From: Nocardiopsis gilva YIM 90087
GTDB lineage: Bacteria; Actinomycetota; Actinomycetes; Streptosporangiales; Streptosporangiaceae
DNA length: 64,000 bases
Reading direction: 5' to 3'
NCBI RefSeq assembly: GCF_002263495.1
Contig: NZ_CP022753.1
Span: 124,001 to 188,000 of the forward strand
The translations under genes and the position numbers were made by a program. Below the pieces are notes generated by a model. It saw nothing but the letters and a program-made list of their open reading frames with translations, had not been told where the DNA came from and made no database searches. Below, one piece after another: positions 40,620 to 48,566 of the stretch; positions within the stretch are counted from its first letter, which is position 1; every line of letters starts with the position of its first letter.

Positions 40620-40845
40620 CGCCGATGGCAGGTCTTCGGACTCGCGGGCGTCGGAGGACGGCGTGACCCGTGTCCTCCACCTACCGGCCATCGGCTTCCC
40701 GGGGGTCATGGCGTGGCGCCCAGTGCCGTGGGGATGGCGTTCGTTCCCGCTCACCGCTGCGGGGCAGTCCCGGACTCGCACCGGGTTCCCTCTTGCCTCA
40801 CCCGCGTCGAACGATCAGAACGCCTCGACCGCCGGGTGAACCATC
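40620..40845 (-). promoter_or_regulatory. cobalamin (B12) riboswitch of nrdAB
   Basis: On the minus strand the leader shows the family landmarks: GGGAACCCGGTGCGAGTCCG, then GGACTGCCCCGCAGCGGTGA, CACTGGGCG, GGGAAGCCGATGGCC, and the final GCGAGTCCGAAGACCTGCC. About 170 bases then lead to the nrdA start. Binding of adenosylcobalamin is expected to repress nrdAB, as shown in Streptomyces coelicolor; here it is inferred from the conserved elements. Confidence 0.93.
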
Positions 40846-40958
40846 AGCGGGAGAGATACTACATCTAGTGGCGCCCGGCCGGGAACACCTCAATATAGGG
40901 GTGTGTCGCGGTGAATTTTCGGTCGCGGAGCGTGCGGGGCCCGTGGTACACGAGGGGG

Positions 40959-41603
40959 ATGAGCTACCTGCACGTGTTCGACATGGACGGCACCCTGCTC
41001 AAGGGTACGAGCGCGAGTCTTCAGATCGCACGGGCGACCGGCACGGAGGCGGAGCTGCGCGACCTCGAACGGGCCTTCGCCAGCGGCGAGATCGACACCC
41101 GCGCCTTCGCCGCCGCGCTGCCCGAGGTGTGGCCCATGCTCACCGACGACCACGTCGCAGGGGTCTTCCGCAGCGGCCCGTTTCTCGACGGAATCGCCGA
41201 TGTGTGCGGGGATATCCGCTCCCGGGGCGAGCGCTCGATGGTCATCACGATGTCGCCCGACTTCTACGCCGAGCGACTGTTCGATTTTGGCTTCGATGAG
41301 GTGGTGGCGTCCCGGTTCCCGGCCCTGCCGTTCACTGAGCCACCCCTGCCGGAGAACATTCTCACTCCCGCCGACAAGCCGCGGATCGTCGAGGAGGCGC
41401 GCCGACACGCGGGAATCGCGCGCGAGCGGTGCGTGGCCTACGGGGACTCCATGTCGGACGCGGCGCTCTTCCGGCACCTTGCGCACTCGGTGGCGGTCAA
41501 CGCCGATCACCACCTCGCCGACATCGCCGGGGCGCACTACAGCGGCGGGAGCCTGGTCGATGCCTATGCCGAGGGCCGGGCACTGCTCCGCCCTTGTCGT
41601 TGA
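40959..41603 (+). CDS. HAD-IB family hydrolase (phosphoserine phosphatase-like)
   Basis: 214 aa; ATG at 40959 with GAGGGG directly upstream. HAD motifs: HVFDMDGTLL (nucleophile and acid Asp), VITMSPDFYAERLF (motif II), and CVAYGDSMSDAALF (motif IV), with a Lys-containing DKPRIVEEA (motif III). Small substrates such as phosphoserine are typical of the IB subgroup; the real substrate is unknown. Its TGA stop lies inside the first arm of the long inverted repeat that follows. Confidence 0.85.
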   Translation: MSYLHVFDMDGTLLKGTSASLQIARATGTEAELRDLERAFASGEIDTRAFAAALPEVWPMLTDDHVAGVFRSGPFLDGIADVCGDIRSRGERSMVITMSPDFYAERLFDFGFDEVVASRFPALPFTEPPLPENILTPADKPRIVEEARRHAGIARERCVAYGDSMSDAALFRHLAHSVAVNADHHLADIAGAHYSGGSLVDAYAEGRALLRPCR

Positions 41604-41661
41604 TCTCGGAGATATTGGGGTCAAAATCGCTCGTGAGACCCCAATATCTCCGAGATCAACG
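41598..41661. repeat. long perfect inverted repeat, CGTTGATCTCGG-ended (copy 1)
   Basis: A perfect 25-bp stem (41598-41622 with 41637-41661) and a 14-base loop, between two convergent genes; the stop codon of the HAD gene is within its left arm. It should act as a bidirectional terminator. Its first 12 bases equal the ends of the 66-bp palindrome at 48479. Confidence 0.85.
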
Positions 41662-41689
41662 GGGGAATCGGCGACGTCGTCTGCGGCGG

Positions 41690-42247
41690 CTATTCGTCGT
41701 CGAGTAGCCGGTCCAGGGCGTCTTCCGTCAGGCCCAGGTCCATCCGGATCCGGAAGCGCGTCCGCACCAGTTCCATGAGCAGGTCGTGCACATAGGCCGA
41801 CACGTCCTGGTGCCGGAACCGCTCCACGCCCAGGGTCGACCAGTCGTGCGCCCCCGTCAGGTCGCCGTGGGCCTGCAGGGTCTCGGCGATGGTGATGTAG
41901 GTGGGCAGATTGCGCGGCCCCTCTTTACGCAGCCGCTCCAGCTGCGCGTAGGCCGCGTCGATCTCGTCGAGCTCCAGCAGCGCCCCCGCCAGGTGGGCGC
42001 GGGCGTCGATGACGGTGATGCCGCCGTCGTCGATCGCCCGCTGGTAGGCGGCCGTGGCCCGCTCGAACTCCTGGGCCATCTCCCACTGTTCACCCGCGCG
42101 GACGAAGAGTTCGGCGCGGGAGATCTCGCTGTCGGACTCGACCCGGTTGGCGAGCGCGATGAGCTCGCGTGCGACATCGGTATGGTCGCCGGACTGGACC
42201 GCCCTGAATTCCAGCCGGTCGAGATCGGCTGTGGTCACGCGGGTCAC
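41690..42247 (-). CDS. tetratricopeptide repeat protein
   Basis: 185 aa; GTG at 42247 with GGGAGG upstream. Several helix-turn-helix TPR-like units (AELFVRAGEQWEMAQEFERA, ARAHLAGALLELDEIDAAYA, ITIAETLQAHGDLTGAHDWS) indicate a protein-interaction scaffold. No membrane or catalytic features. It is followed after the stop by the convergent inverted repeat. Confidence 0.75.
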   Translation of the reverse strand: MTRVTTADLDRLEFRAVQSGDHTDVARELIALANRVESDSEISRAELFVRAGEQWEMAQEFERATAAYQRAIDDGGITVIDARAHLAGALLELDEIDAAYAQLERLRKEGPRNLPTYITIAETLQAHGDLTGAHDWSTLGVERFRHQDVSAYVHDLLMELVRTRFRIRMDLGLTEDALDRLLDDE

Positions 42248-42303
42248 TGCCAGCCTCCCTAGGTCCCTCTTCGGTCCGCGCCGTGCCCCGGATCCGTGAC
42301 ACC

Positions 42304-44040
42304 TCAGCCTCGGGCACGTTCCAGGGCACTCCAGAAGCCGTTCCGCAGCGCGTCGCGGACTTCGTCGCGCAGCAGGAAGTCGATCGGCAGCGCCGACCCC
42401 TGCAGCAGGCGCGCCTCCAGGTCGGACGGCATCCGCGGACGGCTCGCGAGCACCGCCTCCAGCCACAGGGTGGGGGCGTCGCGCGCGATCGACTCGGCGA
42501 AGTCGTTCCCCTCCTGGCGCGCGGCATTCACCGCGTCGTCGATGGAATACGCCGATGCCGCTCCGGGCCCGACGCGCCCCACACCCGGGGGTGTGGGGGC
42601 GTAGGGACCGTGAGCGGTCGGTTGCTCGGGGCGGGGGCCAGCACCGGATCCGGGTCCCGGACGGGGTCCGTGGGAACCGGAGAATCCGGATTCAGTTTCC
42701 GTGCTGGCCCCATAGGTAGGGTTTGGGCCGGTATTACCTCCGTACGCCGGATTCTCGCCGGTGTGCGACCGGTACCGGGGGTCGCGGGGGTCCGGCCCCG
42801 GAGGCGGTGTTCCCCGGCCGGGTGGGGCGCCGCGCTCGTAGCCCTGCGCGCCGCCGCCCATCATCGGGTCGTGGTGGGGACCGGTCTGATGTGGTCCGGC
42901 CGGGTGCGGCCCCTGCTGGTGCGGTCCTTGCTGGTGGGGGCCCATGGGGTGCCCTGGCGGGACCCCGTTGCCCTGCGCGGGACCGCCGTAGCCGTTCTGC
43001 ACGACGTCGCGCATGCCCGGGTGCGCCCCGGTGCCGCCGCCGGGTCCAGCGGGTCCGGCGGGTCCGCCGCCGGTGGCGCCGAAGCTGGGCTGCGGACCGG
43101 TGGGCGGGTTGGCCATCATCGACTGCTGGCCGCCGGTCGGCTCCTCGCCGCGTCTGCGCTGCGGCGGGGCGTACCCGCCGGACGGGAACCCGTTGACGTC
43201 GATGGGCCCGGAGGGGTTGGTGCGGCCGGAGTCCGTGCCGCCCTGCGGGGCGAGGTGGTCGCCGCCGCGCTGCTGGGCGATGCTTTGGCGCATGGCGCGC
43301 AGCTGGTCCATGGCGCTGCCGGTCATGGCCTGCTGCGCCCCGGTGGAGGCGAACATGGCCTCCATCCCACCCGTGTTGCCGACCGCAGGTTCGACCCTGG
43401 AGGCGCCGGTGTGCGCCGTGACCGGGCGGCGCGTCACCTCGGGGCCGCTGTGCGAGCGCCCGTTGGTGAGCGGGGTGGTGGTCTCGGCCGACTCGTCGCC
43501 GGTGGCCGAGAGGAGATTGACATACGGGCGCAGGTGCCCGGCCCCGATCTCGATGAGGTCGTCGCACTCGCGGCGGAGCGCCCGCGAGATCGTCCAGTTG
43601 CCCTCGACCGAGATGTGCACGACGGTAACCCTGACGCCGAGGTCCTGGACGTCCGACACGACCTGCGCCATGTCCTCGTCTCCGCTGACCAGGACCGCTT
43701 CGCACAGCACTCCCGTGCGCGCGAGCGTGGTCAGGTCCCGTTGCACGTAGCTCTCGACGCCCTCCCGTCTGCCGGGACGGATACGCGCGGCTCGGAACTT
43801 GATGCCGGGAATGTCCGCGATGCCGTCCTGCTCCTGGGTGCGGCGGCCGTCGGCCGTCGCCTCGTACCAGTAGCAGCGCAGCAGAGGGAGCCCCGTGCGG
43901 TCACGCGCCACCTCGTTGAGGAGCTGAACGAGTCCCGCGTAATCCCATGACACGGAGTCCCGGTTCCGGGTTCCGTGCACAGCCATCGCACCGTCGGCAA
44001 GGAGGTAGCCGGCGTCCACGAACAGCGCGCAGCGATCCAC
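42304..44040 (-). CDS. NYN domain protein with disordered Gly/Pro/His-rich middle
   Basis: 578 aa; GTG at 44040 (start of VDRCALFVDAGYLL) chosen over 44088. Residues 1-180 are a NYN/PIN-like nuclease domain: Asp in ALFVDAGYLL, a central region with RPGRREGVESYVQRD, and VSGDEDMAQVVSDVQDLGVR. Residues about 190-500 are disordered, with tandem GPHQQ/GPHPA/GPHQT units. The last 75 form a helical domain (WLEAVLASRPRMPSDLEARL). Presumably an RNA-processing enzyme; substrate unknown. Confidence 0.82.
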   Translation of the reverse strand: MDRCALFVDAGYLLADGAMAVHGTRNRDSVSWDYAGLVQLLNEVARDRTGLPLLRCYWYEATADGRRTQEQDGIADIPGIKFRAARIRPGRREGVESYVQRDLTTLARTGVLCEAVLVSGDEDMAQVVSDVQDLGVRVTVVHISVEGNWTISRALRRECDDLIEIGAGHLRPYVNLLSATGDESAETTTPLTNGRSHSGPEVTRRPVTAHTGASRVEPAVGNTGGMEAMFASTGAQQAMTGSAMDQLRAMRQSIAQQRGGDHLAPQGGTDSGRTNPSGPIDVNGFPSGGYAPPQRRRGEEPTGGQQSMMANPPTGPQPSFGATGGGPAGPAGPGGGTGAHPGMRDVVQNGYGGPAQGNGVPPGHPMGPHQQGPHQQGPHPAGPHQTGPHHDPMMGGGAQGYERGAPPGRGTPPPGPDPRDPRYRSHTGENPAYGGNTGPNPTYGASTETESGFSGSHGPRPGPGSGAGPRPEQPTAHGPYAPTPPGVGRVGPGAASAYSIDDAVNAARQEGNDFAESIARDAPTLWLEAVLASRPRMPSDLEARLLQGSALPIDFLLRDEVRDALRNGFWSALERARG

Positions 44041-44278
44041 GCGACACCGCCCCTTCCCATTGTGCTGGTCACCCGGACCTGGGGGCATGTACCGGGTCTA
44101 TCCAACGATCGGCCCTCGGCCAATAGACAGGCCGGGCCACAGCCTAACCAAGTCTGTCTCGGTTTGCGTGCCCCCTCCGACACCCGTGGCCGGATGATCA
44201 CCCTCGGTTCACGCGTCCTAGCTGCGCGGATTCCGATGCCGCACGGAGATCTGCGGTTGTTTGCTCTCGGGCCTGTCG

Positions 44279-45904
44279 TCATGTCCGCATCGGCGCCGTC
44301 ACGGCCACCGCGCCGGCCAGGTACGCGTCCTGCCGGGTCACCAGCCGGACCTCCGGGTCCCGCGGGAGAACCGGGTTGAACCGCACGACGTCGGTGCCGA
44401 ACGCCAGCGGCGGGCCGACGGCACCGCGCGCGGAGCTGGCGAAGGCGTTGTTCGGATCCGCGTCACCGCCCTGCGGGGTGAGCGCGGTGCCGTCCAACAG
44501 CACCTGGTCGCCCGGAAGGTCGGCGTCCCCCTCCCAGGCGACGACGTCGACGGTCGCCGGGACGGCGGCCGGAAGCAGTCCGGCCAGGGGGAAGCGCATG
44601 CCCTGGTCGTCGTGGAAGACGGTCTGCGACGCGTCCAGCACCATCGCCTGGTTGTAGGTCTCGGCCGGGTCCTCCAGGACGACGACCATGCTCCAGCCCG
44701 CGTAGGTGCTCGTTCCGGTCTTCGTGGGGACGTCGGCGACCCACCACTCGCCCCCGCCCTGTGCCCGCACGATGTCGGTGATGTCGGCGAACGCCTGGTA
44801 GGCGGGGTAGCCGGGCAGCCTCGCGCGGCCGACCTCATCGGCGCGCACATCGATGTAGGAGTCCGCACCCGGCCCGCGCAGCTTCGCCGTCGCCGACGCG
44901 GGGGACCGGCCCGAACCGGAGAAGTACAGCCCGGCCCAGCGGACCGCGCCGCCCTCGGGCAGCGACCACCGCGCCGAACTGGACATCTCCGTGCCCGGGT
45001 CGTCGTCGAGGTCCATGGGCCGCATGTCCCACATGTCGTTGTCGCGGAACTCGCCCTCGCGCTGCAGCGCACGCGCGCACTCGCCGCTCTCGGAGGACTC
45101 GCCGATGATCTCCTCGATCGTCTCCTCCGCCTCGTCCTCGGCCTTGTCGTCCACCGAGGTGTCGATGTCCTCGTCGTCGGGGGAGGGGGCATCGGGAGTG
45201 GGCGCGGGGCTGGGAAGTGCGGAGGGGGACTGCGATGTGGAGGGCGACGGGGGTGGCGCCGCTGGCGCGGAGGGACCGGCGCTCGACGCGGGTGCGGGCA
45301 CGGGGTCCGGGGCGGCGGGTGCCCGCTGTTCGTCGGCCTCGGGGGCGGTGGAGGCAGTCGAGCCGCTGGGAGAGGCCGGAGCGGCCGGGGGCGCGGGGGT
45401 CACCTCGCCGCCCGGCTTGTTCACCACGATCGGCCACCACGGCCAGGGGCGCCAGCGATCGTCATCGTCCACGCAGGTCAGCAGCGCGTTCCCGGTGCTC
45501 TCGGTGCGCACCTGCCCGGCCGCGGCGTAGCGGGCCGGTTGGCCTCCCCGGTCGACGCCGCGCGAGCCGGCCGCGGTCGCTCGGGCGTCGCCGGAGCTCA
45601 CGGTCATGTGCGGGGGGTCGCCCGCTGTAGCGCGGGGAGAGACGACGACGTCGAGGTATTCGGTGGTGCGCGCACCGGCGTCCAGACCGGATCGGACGCA
45701 CTTCCCGCCGTCGGCGGTGGCGGTGCAGCTCCAGCCGCTGTCGCTGGGAGCGAAGGGGGCGGCGTTCCCCCGGCGCCCGCTGGCGCGGAGGGCGACGCCC
45801 GGAGGCAGATCGACTTCCGCGACGACGTCGGCCTCGGCGGAGTCGCCGCGGTTCGCGACGCTGATCACGATGATCCCGGTGCGGCCCGGCACGAGCGCGC
45901 CCAC
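44279..45904 (-). CDS. extracellular part of a split sigma/anti-sigma fusion protein
   Basis: 541 aa from an internal GTG with no ribosome site. It starts mid-domain (GALVPGRTGIIVISVANRGD), a DUF11/beta-sandwich type domain expected outside the cell, yet it has no signal peptide. A long Pro/Ser/Ala-rich acidic linker follows, then a C-terminal region (FRDNDMWDMRPMDLDDDPGT, AGLYFSGSGRSPASATAKLR, TYAGWSMVVVLEDPAETYNQ) like actinobacterial surface domains. Reading frames upstream show it belongs to the protein encoded at 45865-47136, separated by two one-base shifts. Confidence 0.6.
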   Translation of the reverse strand: MGALVPGRTGIIVISVANRGDSAEADVVAEVDLPPGVALRASGRRGNAAPFAPSDSGWSCTATADGGKCVRSGLDAGARTTEYLDVVVSPRATAGDPPHMTVSSGDARATAAGSRGVDRGGQPARYAAAGQVRTESTGNALLTCVDDDDRWRPWPWWPIVVNKPGGEVTPAPPAAPASPSGSTASTAPEADEQRAPAAPDPVPAPASSAGPSAPAAPPPSPSTSQSPSALPSPAPTPDAPSPDDEDIDTSVDDKAEDEAEETIEEIIGESSESGECARALQREGEFRDNDMWDMRPMDLDDDPGTEMSSSARWSLPEGGAVRWAGLYFSGSGRSPASATAKLRGPGADSYIDVRADEVGRARLPGYPAYQAFADITDIVRAQGGGEWWVADVPTKTGTSTYAGWSMVVVLEDPAETYNQAMVLDASQTVFHDDQGMRFPLAGLLPAAVPATVDVVAWEGDADLPGDQVLLDGTALTPQGGDADPNNAFASSARGAVGPPLAFGTDVVRFNPVLPRDPEVRLVTRQDAYLAGAVAVTAPMRT

Positions 45905-47136
45905 CGGGTCGATCCGGGGCGAGGTCGGGGACGCCGGCTTCCGGCGGTTCCACCGGCTCGTCGGGCTCGGGCGGCGACGGCGAGGGGGCGGGCGTCGGCT
46001 CCTCCGACACAGGGGGGAGGATCACCGGCGGGTCGGGGGCGGGAACCTCCGGGGCCGCCACTGGCGGCGGAGGTGTGGGGGCCGCGGGCCCGGGGCGCCG
46101 GTTCCTCGGCGTCAGGGGCCTCGGGCTGCGGGTCCTCCGGCTGCGGCCGGTCCGGCCGCGACTCCGGCGGCTCGGCCGCGACCGGCGGCTGGTCGGGCGA
46201 AGGCGGGACCGTTTCGTCGTTGCTGACCAGGGCGATGACCGCGGCCGCCGCGACGGCGGTGGCCGCCGCGCCCGCGGCCGTGGCCTGCTGCTGGCCCCGG
46301 GACATCCGCCCCCACCAGCCCGCGGACAGTGCCCCGCCGGGGAGCGACGCGAGGTAGCCGGCCGCGGCAGGGCCGGCGAACAGCGGGAGGATGATGCCGG
46401 GCAGGCCGAAGTTGACGTCCATCAGCTCGGCGTAGACCTCGCGGCACTCCGCGCACTCGTCGAGGTGCCGGTCGACGGTGGCGGTGTCGCGTTTGCCGAG
46501 CCCGCCCCGCACGTAGGAGCCGAGCAGGCCGAGCGCCGGGCGGCAGCTCTCCGCCGACGCCTCGCCGGAGAGGTGCATCTGCAGGTATTTCTCGCGCAGG
46601 CCCTCGCGGGCGCGGTAGGCGAGCGCGGCGACGTTGTTGGGGGTCTTGCCGAGGATCGTGGCGGCCTCGGCGGGTTTGACCCCTTCGATCTCCGTGTACC
46701 AGAGCACCGACTGCCACTCGGGGCGCAGCGCGAGGAAGGCGCGGGCGATCAGCGACCGTTCCAGCCCCTGCAGGGCGGGGTCCACGAAGGGCTCGCCGCG
46801 GTCGAACTTCTCCATGTCGTCGGTGACGACCTGGCGCTTCTCGCCGCGGGCCCGGTCGTAGACGGCGTGCCGGACCGCGGTGAGCAGGTAGGGGCGGAAC
46901 CCGTCGTCCGGTCCGCCGCCGCGCTGCACGACGCCGAAGACGCGGGTGAAGGTCTCGGCGACGACGTCGTCGACCTCGGCCTCGCCGCGGACAAGCTGGC
47001 GGGCGAGGCCGCGCGCCGCGTCGATGTGCCGCTCATAGAGGGTGGCGTATGCGGCGGTATCTCCGCTACGGACCCTTTCGAGAAGCTCGGCGTCACCGAT
47101 AAGTAGCTCGGTGTGATCGCCTTGCGGTTCCGTCAT
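45865..47136 (-). CDS. ECF sigma factor fused to zinc-finger anti-sigma and membrane segment (C-terminus frameshifted)
   Basis: ATG at 47136 with GGAAAGG upstream. Residues 1-170 are an ECF sigma factor: region 2 (YATLYERHIDAARGLARQLV) and region 4 (PAEAATILGKTPNNVAALAY). A zf-HC2 anti-sigma motif HLDECAEC follows, then a membrane helix (AAATAVAAAAVIALVS) and an acidic Pro-rich stretch. From about 46100 this frame turns Arg/Gly-rich and is not plausible protein, while a +1 frame continues the acidic linker (PEVPAPDPPVILPPVSEEPT) to about 45930, where another +1 shift joins the exported domain of the next entry. Confidence 0.8.
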   Translation of the reverse strand: MTEPQGDHTELLIGDAELLERVRSGDTAAYATLYERHIDAARGLARQLVRGEAEVDDVVAETFTRVFGVVQRGGGPDDGFRPYLLTAVRHAVYDRARGEKRQVVTDDMEKFDRGEPFVDPALQGLERSLIARAFLALRPEWQSVLWYTEIEGVKPAEAATILGKTPNNVAALAYRAREGLREKYLQMHLSGEASAESCRPALGLLGSYVRGGLGKRDTATVDRHLDECAECREVYAELMDVNFGLPGIILPLFAGPAAAGYLASLPGGALSAGWWGRMSRGQQQATAAGAAATAVAAAAVIALVSNDETVPPSPDQPPVAAEPPESRPDRPQPEDPQPEAPDAEEPAPRARGPHTSAASGGPGGSRPRPAGDPPPCVGGADARPLAVAARARRAGGTAGSRRPRPRPGSTRWARSCRAAPGSS

Positions 47137-47430
47137 GCGTTGCCTTTCCGCTGCGTCCGGATCCCGTGTCCAACCACCGGTGCGGCCCTCCGGCGCCGCC
47201 CGCTGGACGCCCCGCACCGCCGAGGTTTCACGCCTCGGCGCCGACCTCCCGAAACGCCCCGCAGAAGGCCTGAGAAAAAAATATCTCGAACTCGCGTCAT
47301 AACTGCCACCTACGGCTGTCTTTACGGGTGAAGGCGCTCGGACGGGCCCGCCGAAACGGGGGCGCGGGCCCGTCCGGCAGCGTCGGACCGGACGGCGCCA
47401 AACGGCGAAGAGACAGGATTGGGGATCGAA
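47137..47430. other. divergent intergenic region
   Basis: 294 bases between the sigma-fusion gene and the plus-strand GGDEF-like gene. It contains a short A/T-rich patch (AAAAAAATATCTCG near 47275-47288) unlike the rest and should hold both promoters; no confident -35/-10 pair. Confidence 0.35.
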
Positions 47431-48171
47431 GTGGAGGGCTCTGAACTGGTGAAACGGATCATATCCAGTCGCCGGTTGCGCGAGCTCTGGTGCCTCCGTA
47501 GTCGGGAGACCGGGTGGGATCCGCCGGATGACTGGTGGACCCCGGCCGTGGAATCTCTCTGCGCGGCGGCGTTCGAGGGAACCGACATGTCGGCGGCATG
47601 CGTACGTTTCGGACAGGCCAGAGCACGGTCCGGCACCTCCATCGGTGCGGCGCTGACCGACTTCGCCGCGCTGACCGACGTCCTCGGCTGGTCGGCTCCG
47701 CCGCTGGACCTGGTGACGTCGGTGGCCGAGGGGTGGGTCGACGGCGGGCGTTCCCGCGACGACTGCCAGGACCCGCTCACGGGCCTGGCCACCACGGCCT
47801 ATCTGCGCACCCGCTTGGGCGAGGTGTACCGGGGCAGTGGGCCCGAGGCGCACCCCTCCGCCACGCATGTGCTGATCCTCGTGGCGCTGGCCTCGGGTAT
47901 CGACCCGTGGCGGCGCACCGCCCGGCTGATCGTCCTCGGTCACGAGCTGCGCCAGGTCTTCACCCAGGGCGAGTCGATCGCGCTGCTCAGCCGCGGCCGC
48001 ATCGCCGTGCTCGCCCCGCTCTCCCCCCACCTGGACGAGCGGGTGCGGCGGCTCCGCGACGAACTGTGCCTCGGCCATGAGGCCGACGTGTGGACTGTCG
48101 CCCTGCCCGACGATCTCGACCACGCCCTGACGTTCCTCAACGAGGTAGGGAAGCCACCGATGAGCGCTTAG
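47431..48171 (+). CDS. degenerate GGDEF-like protein
   Basis: About 246 aa from GTG at 47431 (GGGG 6 bases upstream); TTG at 47419 also possible. An N-terminal helical region (ELWCLRSRETGWDPPDDWW) is followed by DPLTGLATTAYLRTRLGEVY, the typical opening of a GGDEF domain. At the place of the GGDEF signature the sequence reads SRGRIAVLAPL, so cyclase activity is not expected; a regulatory or binding role is likely. Divergent from the sigma/anti-sigma gene. Confidence 0.65.
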   Translation: MEGSELVKRIISSRRLRELWCLRSRETGWDPPDDWWTPAVESLCAAAFEGTDMSAACVRFGQARARSGTSIGAALTDFAALTDVLGWSAPPLDLVTSVAEGWVDGGRSRDDCQDPLTGLATTAYLRTRLGEVYRGSGPEAHPSATHVLILVALASGIDPWRRTARLIVLGHELRQVFTQGESIALLSRGRIAVLAPLSPHLDERVRRLRDELCLGHEADVWTVALPDDLDHALTFLNEVGKPPMSA

Positions 48172-48478
48172 AGACCAATTTCCCCCGGCACCGCCGAGGT
48201 CGCGCGGCCCCGTTTGAGGGGGCGGGGCCCGGCATCGGCGGTCCGCCGACCGGACGCGACTCGCTGAGGGGGCGAGCGTGTGGGTCGGCACTCGCCGGAG
48301 CCCTGCTCCGGCGAGGGGTTACCGGACGGTTGCTGGAGCGGTTTTCTGGCCCTCCTCGACAGGGCGACCCTCCAAACCGACTGGTAATCAAGGGAATGCT
48401 GCTTCGCGGCATTCCAGGAGGCGCGTCCGCTTGGGGAGGCGGGCGCGCCTCCGCCTTGTTCGTCCATCGGCCGGTCCC
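48172..48478. other. non-coding region with small hairpins
   Basis: About 300 bases without a convincing gene. Contains short hairpins, e.g. GGAGGCGCG/CGCGCCTCC around 48418-48451, and ends at the 66-bp palindrome. Probably transcript 3' ends of the convergent genes. Confidence 0.4.
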
Positions 48479-48544
48479 CCGTTGATCTCGGGAAAGTGCG
48501 CCGAATACTCGCGAGTATTCGGCGCACTTTCCCGAGATCAACGG
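48479..48544. repeat. 66-bp perfect palindrome, CGTTGATCTCGG-ended (copy 2)
   Basis: Both arms are exactly complementary with no loop (centre CTCG/CGAG). It lies between convergent genes and should form a very stable RNA hairpin in either direction, a bidirectional terminator. It shares the outer 12 bases with the inverted repeat at 41598; the inner sequence is unrelated. Confidence 0.9.
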
Positions 48545-48566
48545 AATGGAGAGGGGCGGGGCCGCC

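Noticed and set aside
37857-40868. 1003-codon plus-strand open frame opposite nrdA
   Set aside because: Antisense artefact of GC-rich codons; the minus strand encodes an unmistakable NrdA.
45865-48291. 808-codon reading of the sigma gene starting at 48291
   Set aside because: The first ~385 codons lie antisense to the plus-strand gene at 47431 and are not plausible protein; the sigma factor starts at 47136 with a proper ribosome site.
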